Shown here piece by piece: positions 1 to 7,753 of a stretch of 64,000 nucleotides of DNA. Where the stretch lies: the NCBI GenBank assembly GCA_020025515.1, contig JAHHRZ010000002.1, positions 158,059-222,058 of the forward strand. Reading direction: 5' to 3'. The DNA is from Oscillospiraceae bacterium (GTDB lineage: Bacteria; Bacillota; Clostridia; Oscillospirales; Oscillospiraceae). Numbering within the stretch: the stretch's first letter is position 1; every line of letters begins with the position of its first letter. The position numbers were made by a program, and so were the translations under genes. The notes beneath the pieces were generated by a model that ran no database searches, had not been told where the DNA came from, and saw only the letters and a list, made by a program, of their open reading frames with translations.

Positions 1-573
1 CCCCACTGTGCCCAGAAACAAATCCAGTAAGGATTCCTGAGGCAGTGCACCGGTATGCATATGGTTCAGAGGGGTGGCGGTGGTGACTACATCCACCGGA
101 TTGAAAATCCCGGGCCGGGAACCGTCCTCCACCCAAGTAGTCATGACCACGGGCCAAGATAAAAGAAAGGCCCGAGCAGCCAGCGCCGGGTTCATAAAGT
201 TCTTGCCAATGCCGCCAAACAGCTGCTTAACTATCACAATGGCAAAGAAATCACCCACGAGAATGGTCCAATAGGGAATGGTGACAGGGCACACAAAGGC
301 AATCAAAAGTCCCGTCACCACACTGGATAAGTCTCCCACCGTGTTGTCAAATTTCATGATTTTTCGGTAGGCCCATTCAAAAAATACGGAGCCCGCCACG
401 GAGACCCCCGCCACGGTTAAGGCCCGGAAGCCAAACATCAGCACCGCCCAGATCAGAGCCGGCATCAGCGCTATGATGACGTCCAGCATCAACCGCCAGG
501 TCCGATTTGGGCCGTGAATATGGGGAGAACTGGAGACCGTAAGCTCATAGAAATATTTTACTTTACCTGCCAT
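1..573 (-). CDS. rnfD: Rnf complex subunit RnfD (N-terminal part, cut by window edge)
   Basis: RnfD is an integral membrane subunit of the Rnf ferredoxin:NAD+ oxidoreductase, which couples electron transfer to Na+ or H+ export, and it carries covalently bound FMN. The first 191 residues are visible. They begin MAGKVKYFYELTVSSSPHIH and contain several hydrophobic segments; the frame is still open at the window edge, so the C-terminal part is missing. The ATG at 571-573 follows an AAGGAGGGG ribosome binding site and lies 12 nt after the rnfC stop. The rnfC-rnfD order matches the rnfCDGEAB operons of Clostridia. Identification rests on family resemblance and on the adjacent rnfC. Confidence 0.9.
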   Translation of the reverse strand, partial: MAGKVKYFYELTVSSSPHIHGPNRTWRLMLDVIIALMPALIWAVLMFGFRALTVAGVSVAGSVFFEWAYRKIMKFDNTVGDLSSVVTGLLIAFVCPVTIPYWTILVGDFFAIVIVKQLFGGIGKNFMNPALAARAFLLSWPVVMTTWVEDGSRPGIFNPVDVVTTATPLNHMHTGALPQESLLDLFLGTVG

Positions 574-585
574 GATATCCCCTCC

Positions 586-1899
586 TTACTTGTTAGGCGG
601 CTGCGCATTGCGGAGCTTTTGCTTTCCGGTGCGAATGCTGTGCACCAGGGGCAGACAGCCGGGGCATGTGTAGGCGCAGGACCCACACTCCACACAATCC
701 AGAATGTGCTGTGCCTTCAGTTCCTCCATGTCACTGCGCCGCTCAGCACTGTAGAGCTTCAGGGGCATCAGATGCATGGGACAGACCGACACGCATTTGC
801 CGCACCGAATACAGTGGGGATGCTCGTCCAGGTATCTGTTTTTACTTCCCAGAATGGTAACGGCGTTGGTTCCCTTGGTCACAGGCACTGCCAAATCAAA
901 CTGAGCAAAGCCCATCATGGGGCCGCCGGAAAGAACCTTGTAGGGGTTTTCCGCAAATCCCACCGCATCCACCATATCCGCAAAGGGAGTTCCCACAGGA
1001 ACCATCAGGTTTCGAGGGCCCATGGCAATGTCGCCGGAAACCGTAACCACCCGCTGTACCAGAGGCATGCCCTCCCACACTGCGTCCGCGATGGCCGCAC
1101 AGGTCGCCGTATTGAACACCGCACAGCCCACCTGCGCCGGAAGCCCGCCGGGAGGCACCTGCCGCCCGGTAATGGCCTGAATCAGCTGTTTTTCGGAGCC
1201 CTGGGGATATCTGGGCCGCAGAGGCCGTATGGCAATGCCGGGGTGGTCAGAAAGCTCCTGGCTCACTTCCCGGATAGTGGTTTCCTTGTCTGCCTCAATG
1301 CCGATGACGGCTTCATTTAGACCCAGAATCTTCATGACAATCTCCATGCCTGCAAAAACCTTGTCGCTGTGTTCCCGAAGAAGCCGCTCGTCTGCGGTGA
1401 TGTAGGGCTCACACTCCGAAGCGTTGACAATCATGGTATCTACCTTGCCGATGCCAGAAGAGAGCTTTACATTGGTGGGGAATGTGGCGCCGCCCATGCC
1501 CACAATTCCTGCTTCCCGGATCATTTCAATCAAATCCTCCGGTGTCAAATCATCAATGGTCTTACGGCGCTGAATCTCAGGCCAGAGCGTCTCTTGCATA
1601 TCATTTTCAATCACCACGGACAGAACCGTGGTGCCATTGGGATGGGGGCGGAGCTCCACGGCCTTCACAGTGCCGGACACAGATGCATGAACCGGAACAC
1701 AAAGTCCCGGTCCATCTCCGATTTTCTGCCCGATATCTACATGGTCCCCCTTAGAAACCAATGGGTTGCAGGGGGCGCCAATATGCTGGGACATGGGAAT
1801 TACTACCACCGCAGGGGGAGGAAAGGGTTTGATTTTCCGATCCCTGGTAAGAGATTTTCGCCCCCGGGGATGGATTCCACCATAAAAAGGAACTGCCAT
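586..1899 (-). CDS. rnfC: Rnf complex subunit RnfC
   Basis: RnfC is the peripheral NADH/flavin-binding subunit of the Rnf electron transport complex. The 437-residue product starts MAVPFYGGIHP, has the GGATFPTNVK region of the Nqo1-like nucleotide-binding fold, and ends with two ferredoxin-type clusters, CIRCGKCVSVCP near residue 363 and CVECGSCAYTCP near 402. I chose the ATG at 1897-1899 because GAGGTG lies 9 nt upstream; an ATG two codons earlier is too close to that site. It is the first gene of the rnf operon and has a good promoter at 1974-2002. Rnf suggests an energy metabolism based on fermentation with low-potential ferredoxin. Confidence 0.95.
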   Translation of the reverse strand: MAVPFYGGIHPRGRKSLTRDRKIKPFPPPAVVVIPMSQHIGAPCNPLVSKGDHVDIGQKIGDGPGLCVPVHASVSGTVKAVELRPHPNGTTVLSVVIENDMQETLWPEIQRRKTIDDLTPEDLIEMIREAGIVGMGGATFPTNVKLSSGIGKVDTMIVNASECEPYITADERLLREHSDKVFAGMEIVMKILGLNEAVIGIEADKETTIREVSQELSDHPGIAIRPLRPRYPQGSEKQLIQAITGRQVPPGGLPAQVGCAVFNTATCAAIADAVWEGMPLVQRVVTVSGDIAMGPRNLMVPVGTPFADMVDAVGFAENPYKVLSGGPMMGFAQFDLAVPVTKGTNAVTILGSKNRYLDEHPHCIRCGKCVSVCPMHLMPLKLYSAERRSDMEELKAQHILDCVECGSCAYTCPGCLPLVHSIRTGKQKLRNAQPPNK

Positions 1900-1973
1900 A
1901 AGCATAGTCACCTCACAAAAAATAAAACGCAATATAGGGTTGTATCTTCTCCAAGCAAGAGATTTATACTAAC

Positions 1974-2002
1974 ACTATACTGCGTTTCTATATTTTTGTA
2001 AA
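1974..2002 (-). promoter_or_regulatory. Sigma-A type promoter of the rnf operon
   Basis: On the minus strand a TTTACA box (1997-2002) and a TATAGT box (1974-1979) are separated by 17 nt. The start of rnfC is about 75 nt downstream, and the region between the pseudouridine synthase gene and rnfC is AT-rich and otherwise empty. Confidence 0.75.
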
Positions 2003-2034
2003 CCATTTTTTGATATTTTATTCAAAAAGTAGGT

Positions 2035-2691
2035 CTATATCGATACTTTTTTACACATTTCGTTCCAAGGATATCGGTCTGGCGGCTCCATGCGGAAGCA
2101 CACCGGCTCCTTGGTTGCAGGGTGCAAAAAGGAGAGACTGTGGGACCAAAGGGCAATGGGGCAGTCATCCTCCAGAAGACTGTATTTCCGATCCCCCACC
2201 AGAGGCAGCCCACGGCTGGAAAACTGGGCCCGGATCTGATGGGTCCGTCCTGTCTCTAAATGAATGAGCACTTTGGAAAGAGTTCCCCGGTGCAACACCC
2301 GATAGGTCAAAACAGCCTCCTGCACATCCTTCCCCGGTTGCGTGACCACATAGGTTTTCCGCTCCGGTTTGTTTCTCAGAAGCAGGTCCCGGTATTCTCC
2401 CGCATCTTCTTGGGGGCAGCCATGGACCACCGCCAAATATTCCTTATCAAATGTTCTTTCCCGAATCTGAGCTGACAAGCGGGAGGCCGCCTCGGGGGTT
2501 CTGGCCAAAACCATGAGGCCGCTCACTACCCGGTCCAGCCGATGGACGGTCCGGACGCAGGCTGTTTCGTCTCCCAACTGGTGTCGAAGCAAAGAGGGGA
2601 GACCCCCAGGCTCGTCCGTGGACAGAATCCCGGCGGGTTTGATACAGACCAAAATCTCCTGATCTGCATAGACAATGGAAACTGGCTCCAT
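2035..2691 (-). CDS. RluA-family pseudouridine synthase without S4 domain
   Basis: The protein probably isomerises uridine to pseudouridine in rRNA or tRNA. It has the RluA-family catalytic block HRLDRVVSGL (Asp nucleophile) and the conserved ETGRTHQIRAQF motif. At about 218 residues it has only the catalytic domain; the N-terminal S4 domain found in RluD-like relatives is absent. The ATG at 2689-2691 has AAAGGA 7 nt upstream; an in-frame TTG two codons earlier is less likely. It is one of three RluA paralogues in this window (also 6309-7214 and 18256-19125). The RNA target cannot be told from sequence alone. Confidence 0.85.
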   Translation of the reverse strand: MEPVSIVYADQEILVCIKPAGILSTDEPGGLPSLLRHQLGDETACVRTVHRLDRVVSGLMVLARTPEAASRLSAQIRERTFDKEYLAVVHGCPQEDAGEYRDLLLRNKPERKTYVVTQPGKDVQEAVLTYRVLHRGTLSKVLIHLETGRTHQIRAQFSSRGLPLVGDRKYSLLEDDCPIALWSHSLSFLHPATKEPVCFRMEPPDRYPWNEMCKKVSI

Positions 2692-2713
2692 AAACAATTC
2701 CTTTCCGATATAG

Positions 2714-2737
2714 AAAAAGGGGGCCGCAAAGCCCCCT
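2714..2737 (-). terminator. Rho-independent terminator after the CooT-like gene
   Basis: The inverted repeat GGGGGC/GCCCCC (2719-2724 and 2731-2736) with a 6-nt loop is followed on the minus strand by five T residues. A T run is present on the other side too, so it may also act in the plus direction. Confidence 0.8.
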
Positions 2738-2748
2738 TTTCATTCAAA

Positions 2749-2940
2749 TCAGGCATTTTCTTTCACAATCACAAACCCATCCACCAGGTTCGCTTCCTGG
2801 AGGGTTCCCTGGATTGCCAGAGTATGCTCCATGAGATCTGTGAGAACCACACAGCCATCCTTGCACTCCACACGCATGACATTGCGCATCACCAGGGTCT
2901 CAGGGGACTGGGTATTTTTATAAACAGTAGAAAGACACAT
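2749..2940 (-). CDS. CooT-family small nickel-binding protein
   Basis: This 63-residue protein starts MCLSTVYKN and matches the short CooT/DUF2097 pattern. In CooT the N-terminal Met-Cys is known to bind Ni(II) in a dimer linked to carbon monoxide dehydrogenase maturation. The Cys at position 2 is present. The gene lies 11 nt after a histidine/cysteine-rich gene, so the two form a likely nickel-handling operon. No CODH or hydrogenase gene is present in the window, so the client enzyme is unknown. Family assignment is by pattern; the nickel role is inferred from the family. Confidence 0.75.
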   Translation of the reverse strand: MCLSTVYKNTQSPETLVMRNVMRVECKDGCVVLTDLMEHTLAIQGTLQEANLVDGFVIVKENA

Positions 2941-2951
2941 CGCAATTCTCC

Positions 2952-3266
2952 TTACTTTGCCAGGGACTGCAGCACCATAGACAGGCGCATATTGCCCTTT
3001 TCAAAATCAGATACGGCCTGCATGACCTGTTCATAGGCCATCTTCTCTCCGGCCGCCTCCAGCTGCTTGGCCAGGTTGGCCAGTTCCTGCGCATGGGAGG
3101 CATTGTGGCCCACCATGTACTTCATGAGAGCAGTCAGCTCCTCCATGGGAGTATGCTCACAGCTGCCGCAGCAGCCGCATTCACTGCCATGGCAGTGCTC
3201 GTGATCGTGATGATGTTCGTGATGGTGCTCACCGCAGGAGCCCACATGTTCGTGATCCATATGCAT
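2952..3266 (-). CDS. Histidine/cysteine-rich small protein, putative metal (Ni) binding
   Basis: The 104-residue product has two parts. Residues 1-38 hold about 14 His and 5 Cys (blocks such as EHHHEHHHDHEHCHG and CGCCGSC), typical of metal storage or chaperone tails. Residues 40-104 are predicted helical with no recognised family. It starts at the ATG at 3264-3266, with AGGAGG 6 nt upstream, and is followed after 11 nt by the CooT-like gene. A near-perfect promoter and a hairpin precede it. I infer a cytosolic nickel (or zinc/cobalt) buffer; the metal is not determined by sequence. Confidence 0.7.
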   Translation of the reverse strand: MHMDHEHVGSCGEHHHEHHHDHEHCHGSECGCCGSCEHTPMEELTALMKYMVGHNASHAQELANLAKQLEAAGEKMAYEQVMQAVSDFEKGNMRLSMVLQSLAK

Positions 3267-3281
3267 AGGGATCCTCCTTTC

Positions 3282-3297
3282 GTCCGCAAAAGCGGAC
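3282..3297 (-). promoter_or_regulatory. Perfect hairpin/palindrome in the leader of the His-rich gene
   Basis: GTCCGC (3282-3287) and GCGGAC (3292-3297) are separated by AAAA. The element lies between the predicted transcription start (about 3306) and the ribosome binding site. It could be a metal-regulator operator or an RNA hairpin affecting translation. Confidence 0.45.
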
Positions 3298-3312
3298 CGT
3301 TAATTTATCCTT

Positions 3313-3342
3313 ATTATACAGCAATCTCAGGCATTCTGTCAA
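3313..3342 (-). promoter_or_regulatory. Consensus sigma-A promoter of the His-rich/CooT operon
   Basis: TTGACA (3337-3342) and TATAAT (3313-3318) are both perfect matches on the minus strand with an 18-nt spacer. This is one of the strongest-looking promoters in the window. Confidence 0.85.
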
Positions 3343-3373
3343 AGAAAATCTGTAAAACTCTTTTTGAAATATG

Positions 3374-3406
3374 GAAAAAGGGGCCATCTTGGAATCAAGA
3401 CGGCCT
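3374..3406 (-). terminator. Rho-independent terminator after rpiB
   Basis: The minus-strand stem GGCCGTCTTG/CAAGATGGCC (one G-U pair, 4-nt loop, 3382-3405) is followed by CCTTTTT. Confidence 0.8.
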
Positions 3407-3425
3407 CTTTGTATTTCACAGCAGC

Positions 3426-3866
3426 TTACTCCTGCTCCAAAGCCATGACCTTGTCTACCCGGCGCCGATGTCTGCCGCCCTCAAAATCCGTACTGAGGAA
3501 GGTATCCACGATCTCAAGGGCCAGCTTCTCGCCTACCACACCGGCACCCATTGCCATCATATTGGAATCATTGTGCTGACGGGTGAGGCGGGCGCACATC
3601 AGATCAGAAAGCAGAGCGCAGCGAATGCCCTTGACCTTATTGGCTGCAATGGAAACGCCGATGCCGGTGGTGCAGATCACCACGCCCCGCTCATTGGTGC
3701 CATTTGCAACGGATTTTGCAGCGGCACCTGCAAAGTCGGGATAGTCGCAGCTGTCTTCGGTGTGCGTACCGAAATCTTCTACTTCATGGCCCTGGGCTGC
3801 AAGGTGCTTTTTTACTGCTTCTTTCAGTGCCAAACCGCCGTGATCACAAGCCAAAGCAATTTTCAT
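3426..3866 (-). CDS. rpiB: Ribose-5-phosphate isomerase B
   Basis: RpiB interconverts ribose 5-phosphate and ribulose 5-phosphate in the pentose phosphate pathway. The 146-residue protein has the family start MKIALACDHGG, the active-site segment CTTGIGVSIAANK and the RHNDSNMMAMGA-like block (here RQHNDSNMMAMGA). Length is typical for RpiB/LacAB enzymes. It lies 27 nt after an SDR gene and is probably co-transcribed with it, ending at a terminator at 3374-3406. RpiB and the allose/galactose-6-phosphate isomerases LacA/B share this fold; the full RpiB motif and lack of lac genes favour RpiB. Confidence 0.93.
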   Translation of the reverse strand: MKIALACDHGGLALKEAVKKHLAAQGHEVEDFGTHTEDSCDYPDFAGAAAKSVANGTNERGVVICTTGIGVSIAANKVKGIRCALLSDLMCARLTRQHNDSNMMAMGAGVVGEKLALEIVDTFLSTDFEGGRHRRRVDKVMALEQE

Positions 3867-3893
3867 ATCAACATTCCTCTTCTTTCTGTTTTT

Positions 3894-4595
3894 TTAAGTA
3901 ATTACAAACCCGCCATTAACAGGCAGGACCTGTCCTGTCACAAACTGGGAATCTGCCAGATACAGCATGGCCTGGGCCACATCCTCCGGGCTGCCGTTTC
4001 TCTCCAAGGGGGTCTCCTCACGCAGCTGCTCCAGGATCTCCGGTGTCACATTGGACACCATATCCGTCAGAATCACCCCGGGCGCAATGGCATTGACCCG
4101 GATTCCGGAGGGTCCCAGCTCCTGGGCCAGTGCCTTTGTAAAGGCCAGAACCGCCCCCTTAGAGGCGGAGTATGCCACCTCACAGGATGCGCCTACCTGC
4201 CCCCACATGGAGCTGACATTGATGATACAGCCCCTGTGATGCCTTAAAAACAGGGAAGTGGCCTCCTGTACACACAGATACATTCCCCGGACATTCACCG
4301 CAAAAATGCGGTCCCAGACCTCCACAGGGGTCTGAGACAGCAGGCCATAGTGGGTGATGCCGGCGTTATTGATCAAAATATCCAGCTCCCTGATATTCGC
4401 AAATGCAGCTTTCACCGCCTGGGGGTCTGCCACATCCACACACATGGCAGAAGCACCCGTCTCTTTGGCAATGCGGCTGGCCGCCTCATGATTGTTATGA
4501 TAAAAAAAGGTGACCTGATCCCCGCGGCCTGCAAAGGCCCGCACTGCGGCAGCGCCAATGCCGCGGGAACCTCCTGTAATTAAAACCGAAGCCAT
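3894..4595 (-). CDS. SDR-family oxidoreductase, FabG/YmfI-like
   Basis: This is a short-chain dehydrogenase of 233 residues with the NAD(P)-binding motif TGGSRGIG at residues 7-14, the NNAG motif, and a catalytic SYK set in the segments NVSSMWG and AYSASKGA. FabG proteins reduce 3-oxoacyl-ACP. The Firmicutes subgroup YmfI, which acts in EF-P 5-aminopentanol modification, shares the WGQVGASCEVAYSASKG region seen here, so YmfI is an alternative. No fab or efp gene is nearby. The ATG at 4593-4595 follows GGGAGG at 5 nt. It precedes rpiB, probably in one transcript. Confidence 0.8.
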   Translation of the reverse strand: MASVLITGGSRGIGAAAVRAFAGRGDQVTFFYHNNHEAASRIAKETGASAMCVDVADPQAVKAAFANIRELDILINNAGITHYGLLSQTPVEVWDRIFAVNVRGMYLCVQEATSLFLRHHRGCIINVSSMWGQVGASCEVAYSASKGAVLAFTKALAQELGPSGIRVNAIAPGVILTDMVSNVTPEILEQLREETPLERNGSPEDVAQAMLYLADSQFVTGQVLPVNGGFVIT

Positions 4596-4620
4596 ATAAT
4601 CCTCCCAACAAAGGCAAACA

Positions 4621-4659
4621 GGGCTGTCAGCAAAAGCCACATGGCTTTCCGGACAGCCC
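4621..4659 (-). terminator. Hairpin terminator after the S1-domain gene
   Basis: GGGCTGTC (4621-4628) pairs with GACAGCCC (4652-4659) around an inner AAAGCC/GGCTTT hairpin. The T-rich tract that follows on the minus strand is interrupted, so efficiency is uncertain. Confidence 0.6.
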
Positions 4660-4665
4660 TGATGT

Positions 4666-5163
4666 TTAACGACGACGGCTCTTCGTGCGGTGATCTGTAT
4701 ACTGCCGCAGAGAAGAAATCTTGCTGTCAGACTCGGACATAAATTGCTTCAGACGCTCCTCAAAAAGCTGGTCAGAAGACTTGGCCACTGTGGCCTGGGT
4801 GGGAGTCGCCTGCGCAGGTGCAGGGCGGCTCTGACGGGGGCGATCGTTGCTGCCGCCGAAGTTGTTGTTCCGGGGGCGGTCATTGTTTCCGAAATGATTG
4901 CTGCGGGGGCGGTTTTGGGGGGCGGGCTTGGGCTCCAGGCGCTTAATGGACAGATTGATCTTGCCCACGGGGTCCACGGCAATGACCATAACCTTTACGT
5001 CCTGTCCCTCTGTCAGATGCTGGCGAATATCGCTGACGTAGGCATTGGCCACCTCAGAAATATGTACCATGCCTGTCTTATTCTCCGGCAGTGCAATGAA
5101 TGCGCCGAAATTGGTAATGCTCTTTACCTTACCTTCGATGATAGCTCCAACTGTTAACTCCAT
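4666..5163 (-). CDS. S1 RNA-binding domain protein (YabR/GSP13 family)
   Basis: The 165-residue protein starts with an S1 OB-fold (residues about 1-72, with the typical GKVKSITNFGAFI segment and INLSIKRL end). A low-complexity Arg/Asn/Gly/Pro tail follows (residues 75-125), then a short conserved helix near the C-terminus. YabR-like proteins bind RNA or ribosomes. In Bacillus yabR lies directly after divIC, as it does here (42 nt downstream of divIC), which supports orthology. It is the last gene of the yabP-yabQ-divIC cluster. Confidence 0.85.
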   Translation of the reverse strand: MELTVGAIIEGKVKSITNFGAFIALPENKTGMVHISEVANAYVSDIRQHLTEGQDVKVMVIAVDPVGKINLSIKRLEPKPAPQNRPRSNHFGNNDRPRNNNFGGSNDRPRQSRPAPAQATPTQATVAKSSDQLFEERLKQFMSESDSKISSLRQYTDHRTKSRRR

Positions 5164-5205
5164 ACTGCGAAACTTGTCCTCCTAAAAAATACAAACACGC
5201 GATAT

Positions 5206-5496
5206 TTACTCTCCGATATCGGAGAAAATGACTTCACCGTTTTCCACCAGGCCCAGCATTTCCCGGGCGATTTTCCGAACGCTTTCGTCGGAACCCAGGG
5301 CCTCGATGTCTGTCCGAAGATCCTGATTTTCCTGTCTGACCTGTGCCACCTGCCGGGACAGAGACTGCGCCTTTGCCTTGTTTTCCTGGATCTGCGACCG
5401 CTGGGACACCAGGATAAAGACAGAGGATCCCACCACCAGAAACACCAGCAGCTTGATCATATGACTGGATCTGCGAAACTTCACGGGTAATTTCAT
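5206..5496 (-). CDS. divIC: Cell-division septum protein DivIC/FtsB-like
   Basis: DivIC/FtsB is a bitopic division protein of the FtsQ-FtsL-FtsB complex. This 96-residue protein has a short basic N-terminus, one transmembrane helix (residues about 13-31), a coiled-coil region rich in Gln/Arg (35-65), and the conserved end segment VRKIAREMLGLVENGEVIF. Its ATG at 5496 is preceded by GGAGGGAGT. The upstream yabQ frame runs on through most of this gene, which is unusual. Length and gene order (yabP-yabQ-divIC-S1) match other spore formers. Confidence 0.9.
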   Translation of the reverse strand: MKLPVKFRRSSHMIKLLVFLVVGSSVFILVSQRSQIQENKAKAQSLSRQVAQVRQENQDLRTDIEALGSDESVRKIAREMLGLVENGEVIFSDIGE

Positions 5497-5935
5497 ATTG
5501 ACTCCCTCCAGAGTTGGCGACTGCTCGCCTTCTACTGACTATTCTAACCCATTTTCTGCTGAAAGAAAAGAGAATTTTTAATAATTTTTTGACTTTTTTA
5601 CATATAAACCAAAAGGGTCTGATACAAAGGGAGATAAAATGCCAAAAACCGTCAAAAATTTTTCTCAATGCTCTGCCGCCCACTGCCTCCAGAAGACCCC
5701 ATCCCAGAAAAACCCCAAGCAGTTGGAATACATCCATCCTTCCTTGAGAGACTCCCAGGCTGTAACACAGAAGGCTGTACCCTGCGGCAAGCAAAAGCAC
5801 AATGTCTCCGGGAATGGTCCATCCCGGTGCTCTGCACTCCAAAGCCCGCACAAAGCGATATGCCACAGCCCAGCAGGCCCCCAGACCCAGGGCCCATAGG
5901 AACCATTGGGCCTGCTCATACACCCCCGGGGCCAT
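5234..5935 (-). CDS. yabQ: Spore cortex biosynthesis protein YabQ, with out-of-frame tail over divIC
   Basis: YabQ is a membrane protein of the mother-cell outer forespore membrane, needed for spore cortex formation. Residues 1-146 fit the family: several transmembrane helices, then a basic segment (KKVKKLLKILFSFSRKW). From residue about 147 the frame overlaps divIC for 263 nt and reads it in another frame, giving a Gly/Arg-rich tail unlike any YabQ. Shifting the frame by one base near 5545-5560 would give a stop at about 5537-5541 (ending QQKMG or ENGLE), so the native gene probably ended there. The start overlaps the yabP stop (TGATG). Confidence 0.75.
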   Translation of the reverse strand: MAPGVYEQAQWFLWALGLGACWAVAYRFVRALECRAPGWTIPGDIVLLLAAGYSLLCYSLGVSQGRMDVFQLLGVFLGWGLLEAVGGRALRKIFDGFWHFISLCIRPFWFICKKVKKLLKILFSFSRKWVRIVSRRRAVANSGGSQYEITREVSQIQSYDQAAGVSGGGILCLYPGVPAVADPGKQGKGAVSVPAGGTGQTGKSGSSDRHRGPGFRRKRSENRPGNAGPGGKR

Positions 5936-6210
5936 CAGCCAAAGAGGCGGGAGAAGAAGCCGCCCTCTCGTCTGGGCTCCTCATAGACAAGGGCCATGAC
6001 CGTTCCGTCCACTGCCACCTGACCGCCATCCAGAGACAGGGTTTTGAGATGGAGATTTTCTCCCCGAACCAACAGGTTGCCCCGTCCGGTTTTCAGCACT
6101 ACAGCCGACTCATCAAAACTTACTACTTCATTGACGCCGCTGATGGTAAGCTTCTTTCGCTCATCCAATATGAGCTTGTGGGGCATTTGCAGCCCCCGTT
6201 CCTCTGTCAT
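5935..6210 (-). CDS. yabP: Sporulation protein YabP
   Basis: The 91-residue YabP protein belongs to the YabP/YqfC family, made in the mother cell under sigma-E and needed for cortex formation. The family core HKLILDERKKLTISGV and the repeated beta-strand pattern are visible. The gene starts 98 nt after the rluD stop with AAGGAGG upstream, and its stop overlaps the yabQ start by one base (TGATG), which implies translational coupling. The upstream gap has a CATATGAT-like segment that might be a sigma-E -10 box, but I could not find a convincing partner. Confidence 0.9.
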   Translation of the reverse strand: MTEERGLQMPHKLILDERKKLTISGVNEVVSFDESAVVLKTGRGNLLVRGENLHLKTLSLDGGQVAVDGTVMALVYEEPRREGGFFSRLFG

Positions 6211-6308
6211 AAGCCCATCCTCCTTGCTTTTGTTTCATCATATGCAAGTAAGGGGAGATTCAGAACCAAAAGGGCTTATTTCATAACTCTGTTCCACTGC
6301 CTATCACT

Positions 6309-7214
6309 TTATCCCATTTTTTCCAGCTTTTCCAGTACCTTCTGAAAATACGCCGGCAGGGCAGAGGTCACCAGAACAGGCAGGCCGGTTCTGGGGTGCC
6401 GGAAGCATAAAGAGCAGGCGTGCAGGCATTGGGTATCCTGGCCCAGCTCCGGCTTCTTATGTCCGTACACCGTATCCCCCAAAATGGGATGGCCCAGATA
6501 GGCCATGTGGACACGGATCTGATGGGTGCGTCCTGTTTCCAGCCGACACCGGATATGGGTATAGCCCCGGTATCGGGCGATGACTTCCCAATGGGTCACG
6601 GCGTCCTTACCTCCACGCTGCATCACCGCCATACGCTTACGATCAGAAGGATGGCGTCCGATGGGGGCATCCACGGTACCCCTGTCCTCCTTAAAACTGC
6701 CGCATACAATGGCTTCATAAGTCCGAGACAGGGTGTGGTCTTTTAATTGACTGGCCAGAACCGTATGGGCCAGATCATTTTTTGCGACCGCAAGAAGGCC
6801 GGAGGTGTCTTTATCGATTCGGTGGACAATGCCGGGCCGCATGACCCCGTTGATGCCGGAAAGCTGGCTGCCCCTGGCATAAAGAAGGCCATTGACCAAA
6901 GTATCATCCCAGTGCCCGGCAGCAGGATGGACCACCAGCCCCTTTGGCTTGTTGATGACAAGAAGATCCTCATCCTCATAGGCAATTTCCAGATCCATTT
7001 TTGTAGGGGTCACATCCAATGTCTCCGGTTCCGGCAGCTCAATCTCTACCACATCGCCCGCCTTGGTCTTGTAATTCTTCTTTGCACTCTGACCGTTTAC
7101 CTTCACACACCCCTGGTTCAACAGGTTCTGTGCCGCACTGCGGCTCAGATCTGAGACGGACTCACAGAGAAATACATCCAGCCGCTGGCCGTCTGCACAG
7201 CAGATCAATTCCAT
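6309..7214 (-). CDS. rluD: RluD-type pseudouridine synthase (S4 domain plus catalytic domain)
   Basis: The 301-residue protein has an N-terminal S4 RNA-binding domain (residues about 12-60, SRSAAQNLLNQGCVKVNG) and the pseudouridine synthase domain with HRIDKDTSGLL and ETGRTHQIRVHMAYLGHPI. RluD in E. coli modifies 23S rRNA helix 69; YlyB is the Bacillus relative located next to lspA. Here too it starts directly after lspA (the lspA stop ends one base before its ATG), so the pair is co-transcribed from the lspA promoter. Substrate specificity is inferred from this synteny. Confidence 0.9.
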   Translation of the reverse strand: MELICCADGQRLDVFLCESVSDLSRSAAQNLLNQGCVKVNGQSAKKNYKTKAGDVVEIELPEPETLDVTPTKMDLEIAYEDEDLLVINKPKGLVVHPAAGHWDDTLVNGLLYARGSQLSGINGVMRPGIVHRIDKDTSGLLAVAKNDLAHTVLASQLKDHTLSRTYEAIVCGSFKEDRGTVDAPIGRHPSDRKRMAVMQRGGKDAVTHWEVIARYRGYTHIRCRLETGRTHQIRVHMAYLGHPILGDTVYGHKKPELGQDTQCLHACSLCFRHPRTGLPVLVTSALPAYFQKVLEKLEKMG

Positions 7215-7697
7215 TTATTTTTTCTCCTTCCCGTCCTTCCAAAACTCCTTGTTCCAGAACACCAAATGCACGATCAACGCAATGGCTCCGCAGGTGATGA
7301 AGCAATCCGCCACATTGAACACGGGAAAGTCTATGAACTCCACTGCAATCATATCCACTACAAATCCCCGAAATACCCGGTCCAGAATGTTGCCCAGACC
7401 GCCGCCGATCACAGCCGCCAGACACCACATCTCAAACTTGGAAAAAGGGAGCACCTTTTTTTGAATTCCCCAGTATAACAGCCCTATAAACAGGATAAAT
7501 ACCGCAATAAACAGCCATCTATGCCCCTGAAGTATGGAAAACGCTGCTCCGAAATTCTGTACATAGGTGAAATGAAACAGACCCTTTATACCGGGCACAA
7601 CAGCCCCAAAAGGGATCTGATCCAGCACCAGAAACTTACTCAGCTGGTCCAGTGCTGCCACCAGCAGGGCAAAAAGCCCCAATGGAAGATAGCTCAT
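7215..7697 (-). CDS. lspA: Lipoprotein signal peptidase
   Basis: LspA cleaves prolipoprotein signal peptides in the membrane after diacylglyceryl modification. The roughly 160-residue protein has four transmembrane segments and the two catalytic-Asp motifs: GGGLGNILDR with VVDM, and FNVADCFI. I chose the ATG at 7695-7697 because GAGGTG is about 6 nt upstream; an in-frame GTG three codons earlier overlaps that site. It is co-transcribed with rluD from a clear promoter at 7754-7782. Likely clients in this window are the DUF3048 lipoprotein and the peptide-binding lipoprotein. Confidence 0.95.
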   Translation of the reverse strand: MSYLPLGLFALLVAALDQLSKFLVLDQIPFGAVVPGIKGLFHFTYVQNFGAAFSILQGHRWLFIAVFILFIGLLYWGIQKKVLPFSKFEMWCLAAVIGGGLGNILDRVFRGFVVDMIAVEFIDFPVFNVADCFITCGAIALIVHLVFWNKEFWKDGKEKK

Positions 7698-7753
7698 AGA
7701 AGCCACCTCTTTCTTACCACATTTCTTCCGCCCATAGGGGGAAAATCAGATAT

